A program made the translations under genes and the position numbers. DNA of 64,000 nt from an uncultured Lachnospiraceae bacterium. Lineage in GTDB: Bacteria > Bacillota > Clostridia > Lachnospirales > Lachnospiraceae. Where the stretch lies: contig CANRIV010000006.1 of the NCBI GenBank assembly GCA_947630805.1, positions 1 to 64,000 of the forward strand, in the 5' to 3' direction. The notes beneath the pieces were generated by a model. That model saw nothing but the letters and a program-made list of their open reading frames with translations, ran no database searches and was not told where the DNA came from. Within the stretch, counting starts at the first letter, position 1; each line of letters opens with the position of its first letter. Positions 55,994-64,000 of this stretch are shown in pieces.

Positions 55994-57129
55994 TTTTCCC
56001 TGCGCTCCTCTTTCAATATTTCATACAACGGTTTTTCATATTTCTTTCGGGACAATTCCATCAACCCCAAATTGGTAAAACCGGCAACATCACATTGAGA
56101 AAAATCTCTTTTTGCTTCGACTTTTATTCTCTGCTCCAAATCATCATAATTTTCTTTTTCTTTCATATTAATAAAATCAATAATAATAATTCCGGAAATA
56201 TTACGCACCATAATCTGTCGGACAATCTCACTCACAGCTTCCAGATTAATTCTGCGAAACATTTCTTCCCGGTCTGTTTTTATTTCTGCCTTTCCGGTAT
56301 TTACATCAATGACGGTCATCGCCTCCGTATATTCTATCACAAGATATGCACCGGAGCGCAGCCACACTTTTTTTCCCAACGCTTCTCTGAGATACTTGTC
56401 CAAAGAATATTGGTTGCTCAGACTGATTCTACTCTCTTCCTGAAGTTTTATATAAATCCCTGCCTGGTTTAATTCCTCATATGCCCTCCTGCAGTCTGTA
56501 ATAATGTTACCTTCATACTTATTGCTAAAATCCCGGCAGCATTTCTCTATAAAATTCTGTTTCCAAATTGCGGTTTTGGGTAATGAATACAAAAATTTCT
56601 GCTGCATTGACTCGTAGTTTTGTATCAGTTCGCAGACCTGGCCGATAATCTCTTCTTTTGTATAATTGACACAGCAAGTTCTGAGAATAAAACCATATTT
56701 ACTGTTTTGAAACGGCATCAGATATTCTCTTAAACAATTTCTGGTTTCTGTATCTTCTATTTTCCGGGAAATACTGATATCTGTATTTCCCACAGTTAGT
56801 ACGACACATTTTGAAGAAAGCTGAATACGCCATGTGAGTGAATATTCTTTGGTTTTTATCCGGTCCCCGGAGACCTGCACCAACACTTTATCTCCCTGCC
56901 GTATCTTCTCCTTCATGCCTTTCAAGGGAAGAAATCCCTTCGCGTCCTCAAATTCCACAAAAGCGGCATTCAGGTTTTTTACAACATCTTTTACATAACC
57001 GCAATAAATATTTCCCAGAACAGAATCGCTCTCAAAATTATAAATTCTTGTTACTGTATCTTTATGAAATTCAAATCCTAACAGATGATTCTGAAAATAA
57101 TCTGATATCACAAGACTGCTGTTATTCAA
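55990..57129 (-). CDS. Ribonuclease E/G family protein
   Basis: NIYCGYVKDVVKNLNAAFVEFEDAKGFLPL, MTVIDVNTGK, GIIIIDFINMK. Confidence 0.93.
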   Translation of the reverse strand: MNNSSLVISDYFQNHLLGFEFHKDTVTRIYNFESDSVLGNIYCGYVKDVVKNLNAAFVEFEDAKGFLPLKGMKEKIRQGDKVLVQVSGDRIKTKEYSLTWRIQLSSKCVVLTVGNTDISISRKIEDTETRNCLREYLMPFQNSKYGFILRTCCVNYTKEEIIGQVCELIQNYESMQQKFLYSLPKTAIWKQNFIEKCCRDFSNKYEGNIITDCRRAYEELNQAGIYIKLQEESRISLSNQYSLDKYLREALGKKVWLRSGAYLVIEYTEAMTVIDVNTGKAEIKTDREEMFRRINLEAVSEIVRQIMVRNISGIIIIDFINMKEKENYDDLEQRIKVEAKRDFSQCDVAGFTNLGLMELSRKKYEKPLYEILKEERREK

Positions 57130-57793
57130 TATTTCCTCCTATTTCGTCCAGAGAAACCAAACAGGCTCCCTGCGTACAATACATATCCATCCTCTCGTAT
57201 AAAATGTACTCCGGAAGAGATTGATGGGTATACTCTGCCAGGGCCTTCATAACCAGTTCCGGTTTCAGATTTGCTGCGCTTCCCTGTGCTATTTTCATAA
57301 AAATACCCTTTTTTTCCCAACGCATTTCATATATCATCGGACGGATATCTGTTTCCTTTTCACTTTTTTTGGTTTTCTTTAATACATTGATTTCATCCTG
57401 CAGCATAAAAGCCTTTAAATCGCTCTCATGGAATCTGTCCGTGTGGACAAAATAATCTGCCGCACTCACAATCGACATGCCATTTTTTGCTCCCTCAGGA
57501 AGAAGCTTCCAGCTGAGCACTTTAATCCCTTCCACATTTTCTCTGTTTACCCGCTCTATCATTTCTGCAGAGGGACCGGTACTGTACACTTCCAAATCAA
57601 AATATTCTCCCTGACTAATTTCTCCGACACCCAAAGGCGCGGCAAAAGACATTTTTTGATGTGGGGAAAACCCTTCTGAATACACCACATCAATTTCAGC
57701 TCTGCGCATTACTTTCTGAAAGTATCTCACCATGTCCAAATGTCCGACAAATTTCATGACGCCCTGTTTTAAAAACCGTACTCTAATTTTCAT
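57122..57793 (-). CDS. TIGR03936/DUF2344 radical-SAM-associated protein
   Basis: FLKQGVMKFVGHLDMVRYFQKVMRRAEIDVVYSEGFSPHQKMSFAAPLGVG. Confidence 0.92.
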   Translation of the reverse strand: MKIRVRFLKQGVMKFVGHLDMVRYFQKVMRRAEIDVVYSEGFSPHQKMSFAAPLGVGEISQGEYFDLEVYSTGPSAEMIERVNRENVEGIKVLSWKLLPEGAKNGMSIVSAADYFVHTDRFHESDLKAFMLQDEINVLKKTKKSEKETDIRPMIYEMRWEKKGIFMKIAQGSAANLKPELVMKALAEYTHQSLPEYILYERMDMYCTQGACLVSLDEIGGNIE

Positions 57794-59648
57794 GACAGAT
57801 ACCTCCTTGAAAACCCGCGGCACCGCATCCGGAACATTTTTTCCGACAATTTTCGGTCACTTTTTCTTCCAGAGCATTATGCCATTCACGCAGCAAAAAC
57901 GCTTTTGTTACACCAGTGTCAATAAAATCCCACGGAAAGATTTCTTCTTCGCTCCGCGTTCTGGTAACATAAAAGTTAAAATCAATATTATTTTCTTTTA
58001 TGGATTCTCTCCACAACTCTTCCCGATGACACTCCGACCAGGCATCAAAAATTCCACCCTTTTTGTACACTGACAAAATCAGGGAAGATAATTTCCGGTC
58101 GCCGCGCGCCAGCAGTCCTTCCAGAACACTGATATCGGATTCATGCCAGTTATATTTAATACTTTTGCGGTTTCTCACTGTCTTTAATTTATCATTTACT
58201 CTGTGTGCTTTTTCTAAAAATACTTCGGCAGAACACATTGGGGCCCACTGAAACGGAGTAAAAGGTTTGGGCACAAAAAAGGATGTACTCGCGGTAATCT
58301 GGCATTTTCCATTTCGCTGTTCTTTTGGCACAGTATCATAATAAAGCTCCGCAATTTCTTCACATAAATCTATGATTCCATCGACATCTTCATTGGTTTC
58401 CGTCGGCTGACCCAGCATAAAATAGAGTTTGACTTTATTCCAGCCTCCGCGAAATGCCTGTTCGGCTCCATACATGATTTCTTCTTTTGTGAGACCTTTA
58501 TTGATTACATTTCTCATCCGCTGTGTGCCTGCTTCCGGAGCAAAAGTGATAGAGCTTTTCTTAACATCCTGCACCTTACTCATGACATCAAGGGAAAAAG
58601 CATCAATCCGTAACGATGGAAGGGATATATTAATTTTTCTGTTGTTGCACTCTGCGATTAAAAAATCAATCAATTCCTGCAAACGGCTATAGTCGCTTGT
58701 GCTGAGCGAGCTAAGCGAAATCTCATTATGTCCGGTCGACTGCAGCATAGAAACTGCCAGTGTTTTCAGCCGTTCCAGATTTTTTTCCCGTAAAGGCTTA
58801 TAAACAGATCCCGCCTGACAGAAACGACACTGTCTGATGCAGCCCCGCTGTATCTCAAGTACGCAGCGATCCTGTGTAACTTTCAAATATGGCACCAAAG
58901 GTTTTTCCGGATATGTTACACAATCAAAATCCAGAACAATATCTTTTTTTACTTTAGACGGAGCATGTTTATTTTCAGGTATCATTGCCTGAATCGTACC
59001 ATCGTCATTATATTTTACCGCATAAAATAAGGGAACATATATACAGGAAATGTCTGCCGCCATTTCCAGAAAGTCTTTCCTGCTCCCACCCTTTTTCTTA
59101 TTTTCTTTATATAAATCTATCAATTCATAATATTTTGTTTCGCCTTCTCCGATATAAAAAAGATCAAAGAAATCTGCAATCGGCTCCGGATTGTAAGCAC
59201 AGGGGCCTCCTCCGATAACAATAGGATCCTCTTCCCCTCTGTCTTTTGCAAGCAGCGGAATATTTCCCAAATCAAGAATCTGAAGAATGTTTGTATAACA
59301 CATTTCATACTGCAGCGTTATCCCCAAAAAATCAAATTCCAAAATCGGATCCTGAGATTCCAGAGCAAACAACGGAATCTCCTGCGCTCTCATAATATCA
59401 TCCAAGTCGGTCCAGGGAGAAAAAACTCTTTCACAGTAAACATCATCCCGTCTGTTCAACATATCATAAATAATCTGCATTCCAAGATGTGACATACCGA
59501 TTTCATAGACATCAGGAAAACACATGGCAAATCTTACTTCTGCTTTTTCAGGGTCTTTTCGGACCATATTGACTTCGTTTCCAATGTATCTGGCAGGTTT
59601 TTCTATCTTCATCAAAATTTCATCACGCAATGCCTGTTTCGTCATCAT
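57783..59648 (-). CDS. TIGR03960 family B12-binding radical SAM protein
   Basis: FAMCFPDVYEIGMSHLG, EIQRGCIRQCRFCQAG. Confidence 0.94.
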   Translation of the reverse strand: MMTKQALRDEILMKIEKPARYIGNEVNMVRKDPEKAEVRFAMCFPDVYEIGMSHLGMQIIYDMLNRRDDVYCERVFSPWTDLDDIMRAQEIPLFALESQDPILEFDFLGITLQYEMCYTNILQILDLGNIPLLAKDRGEEDPIVIGGGPCAYNPEPIADFFDLFYIGEGETKYYELIDLYKENKKKGGSRKDFLEMAADISCIYVPLFYAVKYNDDGTIQAMIPENKHAPSKVKKDIVLDFDCVTYPEKPLVPYLKVTQDRCVLEIQRGCIRQCRFCQAGSVYKPLREKNLERLKTLAVSMLQSTGHNEISLSSLSTSDYSRLQELIDFLIAECNNRKINISLPSLRIDAFSLDVMSKVQDVKKSSITFAPEAGTQRMRNVINKGLTKEEIMYGAEQAFRGGWNKVKLYFMLGQPTETNEDVDGIIDLCEEIAELYYDTVPKEQRNGKCQITASTSFFVPKPFTPFQWAPMCSAEVFLEKAHRVNDKLKTVRNRKSIKYNWHESDISVLEGLLARGDRKLSSLILSVYKKGGIFDAWSECHREELWRESIKENNIDFNFYVTRTRSEEEIFPWDFIDTGVTKAFLLREWHNALEEKVTENCRKKCSGCGAAGFQGGICHEN

Positions 59649-59718
59649 TTACCTCCTAATGTTTTCCCCGAAAACACCTGTGTTCCATGGAAAACACAAA
59701 CCCGTGGGTAAGGTTTTT

Positions 59719-60357
59719 TTATCTTTTTAATTGTTTTTCAATGAATAAAGGCAGTTCCCGAATGGATTGAATAGAATCTCTTTCTCTGTCCAATTTTCCA
59801 AATCCATAGGCGGCATGAATAAATTCTGCTCCAGCCTTGTCGGTTGCCTCCATATCTCCCTGTGTATCTCCAATATAAAACACTTTGTCCAGTTGGTTTC
59901 TCCGGGCAACCAGTTTTATATTCTCTGATTTTGGAAGTTTTGTATTTCCTGCATTTTCCGTATCCGTAATATATTTTTCAAAATTGAAATATCTTAAAAA
60001 AGTTTCTATATATCCCTGCTGACAGTTACTTACGACAAAAAGACTATACTTTTTTGATAGTTTCTCAAAAACATCTTCCACTCCGTCATATAAAGTCCCT
60101 CCATGAACTGCGAGATATTGCTTTTCGTAGGAACAGCACTCTTGCAATATTTCATAGCGAAGCGGCACGTCCACTTCAGGAAAAAGATTATCCGCAATAT
60201 CTTCCATTACCTTTCCCATCTGTCCCATCAATATTTCAGGAGTTATCTGTATATCTATATTCTCTTTATCTTTCAATACTATATTCCATGAATGCGCAAT
60301 GTTTTCTGCCGCATTCCATAATGTCCCATCCAAATCAAAAATAATACCAATTTTCAT
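59719..60357 (-). CDS. HAD family hydrolase (phosphoglycolate phosphatase-like)
   Basis: IGIIFDLDGTLWNAAENI, FYIGDTQGDMEATDKAGAEFIHAAYGFG. Confidence 0.9.
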   Translation of the reverse strand: MKIGIIFDLDGTLWNAAENIAHSWNIVLKDKENIDIQITPEILMGQMGKVMEDIADNLFPEVDVPLRYEILQECCSYEKQYLAVHGGTLYDGVEDVFEKLSKKYSLFVVSNCQQGYIETFLRYFNFEKYITDTENAGNTKLPKSENIKLVARRNQLDKVFYIGDTQGDMEATDKAGAEFIHAAYGFGKLDRERDSIQSIRELPLFIEKQLKR

Positions 60358-60490
60358 ATTTATCATTTCCTGTATAGTTTTTAATATTGTGTTATGCTAT
60401 AATATAGTGCGAAAATAAATTCTATTTAATCATACTATACAAGATAAATTTTTACAACAAACCAGTTTACAAAAAAATGGAGATTTCATC

Positions 60491-61162
60491 ATGTACTTAT
60501 ACGAGACACACATGCACACAAAATACGGCAGTTCCTGCGCTTCTATTTCAGGAAGTGAACAGGCAGTTTCTTATAAAAAAGCAGGCTATACGGGAATTAT
60601 TATCACAGAACATTTTTTTCGTGGAAGCACCAGTTTGATTCCACACCATCTCTCTTGGGAAGAACGGATTTTATTATATTGCAGAGGATACGAAGAAGCC
60701 AAAAAAACTGGAGATAAAATCGGTCTTCAAGTATTCTTCGGTTGGGAAGAAACGTTTGACAGCCAGGATTTTTTGGTTTATGGCTTAGATAAGGAATGGC
60801 TTTTGAATCATCCGGAAATGGAACACTGGACGCTGGAGCAGCAGTTTCTCGAAGTGAATAAATATGGCGGCATGGTTATTCATGCCCATCCGTTCCGTGA
60901 CAGGCCTTACATTGACAAAATCCGTCTCTATCCGAGACTGGTCAATGGCGTGGAAACATACAATGCCTCTAACTCGGAACAGGAAAATCAAAACGCTTAT
61001 ATCTATGCAAAAAAATATAATCTTCCCATGACTGCCGGTGGAGATACCCATCATCCTGGAATGACCGGCTCCGGTATCCGGGTAGAAAAAAAATTTGACT
61101 CCATCAAAGACTATATTCGTACAATAAAAAATCACGAATATATGGAATTAATATATCATTAA
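60491..61162 (+). CDS. PHP-domain phosphoesterase-like protein
   Basis: ETHMHTKYGSSC, GIIITEH, VIHAHPFRD, GGDTHHPG. Confidence 0.85.
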   Translation: MYLYETHMHTKYGSSCASISGSEQAVSYKKAGYTGIIITEHFFRGSTSLIPHHLSWEERILLYCRGYEEAKKTGDKIGLQVFFGWEETFDSQDFLVYGLDKEWLLNHPEMEHWTLEQQFLEVNKYGGMVIHAHPFRDRPYIDKIRLYPRLVNGVETYNASNSEQENQNAYIYAKKYNLPMTAGGDTHHPGMTGSGIRVEKKFDSIKDYIRTIKNHEYMELIYH

Positions 61163-61165
61163 GTG

Positions 61166-61199
61166 AAAAAGAGAGTTCCTCTTCGGAACTCTCTTTTTT
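61166..61199. terminator. Bidirectional terminator between PHP gene and hisIE
   Basis: AAAAAGAGAGTTCC-TCTTC-GGAACTCTCTTTTT. Confidence 0.88.
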
Positions 61200-61213
61200 A
61201 TCTGTTTTTAACC

Positions 61214-62518
61214 TTACCTTCTGGACAATTCTTTTGTAATTTCTCTCCAGGAAACTCCCTTTTCCGCCATCAGTACCATCACATGATAAAGAAAGTCAGA
61301 TATCTCATATTTTATTTCCTGAGAATCTGGATTTTTTGCTGCGATTATAATTTCTGTTGCCTCTTCTCCTACCTTTTTTAAAATTTTATCTATTCCTTTA
61401 TCAAAGAGATAATTTGTGTAAGAGCCCTCCTTCGGATTTTGTTTACGATTAAGAATGATATTATATACATCTTCAAATACTCTCATAGGATTCGTATCAT
61501 CATACTCTTTTTTTACCAGTTGGTGAAAGAAACAGCTCTCTGCACCTGTGTGGCATGGCACACCAATCTGACGGACTTTTGCCAGCATTGTATCCAAGTC
61601 ACAATCCATAGATAATTCTTTAACATATTGGTAATGACCGGACGTTTCTCCTTTTACCCAAATCTGATTTCGGCTTCTGCTGAAATAAGTCATTTTACCG
61701 GATTGGATTGTCATATCAAAAGCCTGCTCATTCATATATGCCAGCATCAATACCTGCTCCGTCTTATAATCCTGGACAATAACTGGTATCATACCGTCCT
61801 GATTTGTTTTAAATTCACTAAATTTGAAAGGACTTTCAAAAAGATTAACATCTATACCCTTTTCCTTTAAAACGGTCTTATATCCCATAAAATCAAACGT
61901 AGAAACATATTCTGCCAGAGAAATACCGTAAACGTCTGTCATGTTTTTTTCTATCTGAGAAGAAGATGATATGGATGGTTGCAAATCACTCTCATATAGC
62001 AGAACTGGTATGTCATGTTTTTCACATGCAGCAATACATTTGATAAGATTTTGCCGGTTTGGATTCCGGATAATAATCAGTCCTGCACCATCCTGTTTCC
62101 ACTGTCCGTTTTTTGCGTCATCATATGTTTCAGAAATCAAAACAGCAACGTGATCTCTCCCAAATCTGTCCGAAGCTTCTTTCAGTAAATCCGCATTATC
62201 CGGCTTTTCCATATCCAGCACTGCCATTTTGGCACCGGCATAAATATATTTTTTGACATCTTCCAGACGTTTTACATTTCCGCCGGCTATCATAGGAATA
62301 TCAACGGCATCTGATATCCGTATCATCGTGCTGATATTTGCTTCATGTTCTCTGTCATTTTCAGAAAGATCAAAGACCAGAAGTTCATCTGCTCCGTTAT
62401 TATCATATATTGTGGCAAGTTCTACTCCGTCTCCATCCCCGATAAGCTGCTTTGTATCCGGACAGACCGCCTGCCCCTCATAGAGATAAATCGCAGGAAT
62501 TAATTTTATTTTTGGCAT
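61214..62518 (-). CDS. hisI: HisI-HisE fusion with N-terminal degenerate HisF-like domain
   Basis: HisI: [51 protein letters not shown]; HisE: [20 protein letters not shown]; N-term HisF-like GDPVELA..GADEL counterpart. Confidence 0.93.
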   Translation of the reverse strand: [434 protein letters not shown]

Positions 62519-63105
62519 TATAATGTTCCTTTCGTTGATAATACGTCTGTAATTCTGTTATCTTTTTCCGTGGCCTGATCCAGAGCCTTGGCAAAAGCTT
62601 TGAAGATTCCTTCAATCATATGATGATTGTTTCCAGGCTCCAACATTTTAACATGCAGATTCATCCCGGTTGTGTAAGTCAGTGCATGGAAAAATTCTTT
62701 TACCATTTCCGTATCAAAATAGCCAACCCGCTCTGTAGTAAAATCTACCTGAAATACCAGATAAGGTCTTCCGGATAAATCTAAAGCACAGAGAACAAGA
62801 GATTCATCCATTGGAAGAATCATACTTCCATATCGGTGAATAGACTTTTTATCCCCCAAAGCTTTTCTGAGGGCCACGCCAAGAGCAATTCCTGTATCCT
62901 CGATTGTGTGATGACTGTCCACATACAAATCACCTGTCACCTTCACCGTCAGGTCAAATAGCCCATGCTTTGCAAAACTAATCAGCATGTGGTCAAAAAA
63001 TCCAATGCCTGTATCTACTTCTGCTTTTCCTGTTCCGTCCAGATTGATTATAACTTGAATCTTGGTTTCTTTGGTTTCTCTGGAACATTCTCCAACTCGA
63101 TTCAT
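62518..63105 (-). CDS. hisB: Imidazoleglycerol-phosphate dehydratase
   Basis: DTGIGFFDHMLISFAKHG, DSHHTIEDTGIALGVALRKALGDK. Confidence 0.96.
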   Translation of the reverse strand: MNRVGECSRETKETKIQVIINLDGTGKAEVDTGIGFFDHMLISFAKHGLFDLTVKVTGDLYVDSHHTIEDTGIALGVALRKALGDKKSIHRYGSMILPMDESLVLCALDLSGRPYLVFQVDFTTERVGYFDTEMVKEFFHALTYTTGMNLHVKMLEPGNNHHMIEGIFKAFAKALDQATEKDNRITDVLSTKGTL

Positions 63106-63181
63106 AAAATCCTCCCTTTTGCCTGAAAATATATTATTTCATTCCATTTCGTCCTGCTTTTCCGGTTTATACTCTGCCGGA

Positions 63182-64000
63182 CTACTCTAAAATATCGTCT
63201 TTCTTTTCAAATCTTACCCGGATAGAATTTGCGTGAGCCGTAAGTCCTTCTGCTTTTGCAAATTTTTGAATATCATCCTTCCATGGCTCCAGTGCTTCTC
63301 TGGAATAAGATATGATACTGGACTTCTTAATAAAGTCATCAACACTCAGCGGAGAGAAAAACTTTGCTGTTCCGTTGGTTGGAAGTACATGATTCGGACC
63401 CGCAAAATAATCTCCTAACGGCTCGCTGCTGTATTCTCCCAGAAAAATTGCGCCGGCATTTTTTATTTTCGTCATAATATCAAACGGATTTTCTGTCAGA
63501 ATTTCCAGATGTTCCGAGGCAATTTCATTAGCAATGTCAATCACATCTTCCATCGTGTCCGCCACCAGAATATATCCATAGTTTTCCAAAGATTTCTGTA
63601 ATATTTCCGTTCGCTTCAGCTTAGAGACAAACAAATCAATCCATTCTGAGACTTCCGCGGCAAGTTTTTGACTGGTGGTCACTAAAATCGCCGACGCAAG
63701 TTCATCATGCTCTGCCTGAGAGAGCAAATCAGCCGCCACATATCTGGGATTGGCTTTCTCATCTGCAATGACCAGTATTTCACTCGGACCTGCCACGGAA
63801 TCAATACTCACATAACCAAACACAGCTTTTTTTGCCAGTGCTACATAAATATTTCCCGGACCTACAATTTTGTCAACCTTTGGAATCGATTGGGTACCAT
63901 ACGCCAATGCCGCAATCGCCTGGGCCCCGCCCACTTTATATATCACATCTATACCGGCTTCTTTGGCTGCGACCAGCGTATTCGGATTTACTCTGCCGTC
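63182..64000 (-). CDS. hisD: Histidinol dehydrogenase (partial; N-terminus beyond window)
   Basis: [55 protein letters not shown]; frame stays open to 64000. Confidence 0.95.
   Translation of the reverse strand, partial: DGRVNPNTLVAAKEAGIDVIYKVGGAQAIAALAYGTQSIPKVDKIVGPGNIYVALAKKAVFGYVSIDSVAGPSEILVIADEKANPRYVAADLLSQAEHDELASAILVTTSQKLAAEVSEWIDLFVSKLKRTEILQKSLENYGYILVADTMEDVIDIANEIASEHLEILTENPFDIMTKIKNAGAIFLGEYSSEPLGDYFAGPNHVLPTNGTAKFFSPLSVDDFIKKSSIISYSREALEPWKDDIQKFAKAEGLTAHANSIRVRFEKKDDILE

Noticed and set aside
1-64000. CRISPR arrays, rRNA/tRNA genes, IS elements, restriction-modification or other classical defence loci
   Set aside because: Looked for regularly spaced repeats, tRNA/rRNA-like sequences, and transposase, Cas and methylase motifs; none seen.

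Overview
The window is a chromosomal segment from a low-GC, spore-forming clostridial Firmicute, probably Lachnospiraceae-like judging by family content and gene order. It is mostly housekeeping DNA. The left half is on the + strand: a small-ORF/HTH/dual-ABC-exporter module; yqfC-yqfD-phoH-ybeY; a SpoVB-like flippase; miaB-mutS-mutL-miaA; radC-mreBCD-pbp2-minD-minE-rodA-mgsA; HlyD-like/yggS/sepF/ylmH/aroB/lspA/rluD; ttcA; a tyrosine recombinase. A divergent yneA-like/lexA pair carries SOS boxes. The right half is mostly on the - strand: a COG0523 GTPase, an amylase, rsfS, a nadD-yqeK fusion, yhbY, obgE, rpmA, prp, rplU, ydcF, AraC-type RR/YesM-type HK/solute-binding protein, rng, the radical-SAM pair, and hisIE-hisB-hisD. 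I saw no rRNA, tRNA, CRISPR array or IS element. The most interesting signals are: (i) an untracked 43-aa ORF followed by a terminator with a matching antiterminator segment, upstream of an HTH gene and two ABC half-exporters, resembling a leader-peptide attenuator; (ii) a solute-binding protein plus two-component system with no permease, joined by start/stop overlaps to RNase G; (iii) a HisI-HisE fusion with an N-terminal HisF-like domain that has lost both catalytic Asp residues; (iv) a two-copy structured intergenic repeat with a compensatory base-pair change; (v) absence of minC from an otherwise complete mre/min cluster. All pairings and motifs were read by eye; no folding or database search was run.
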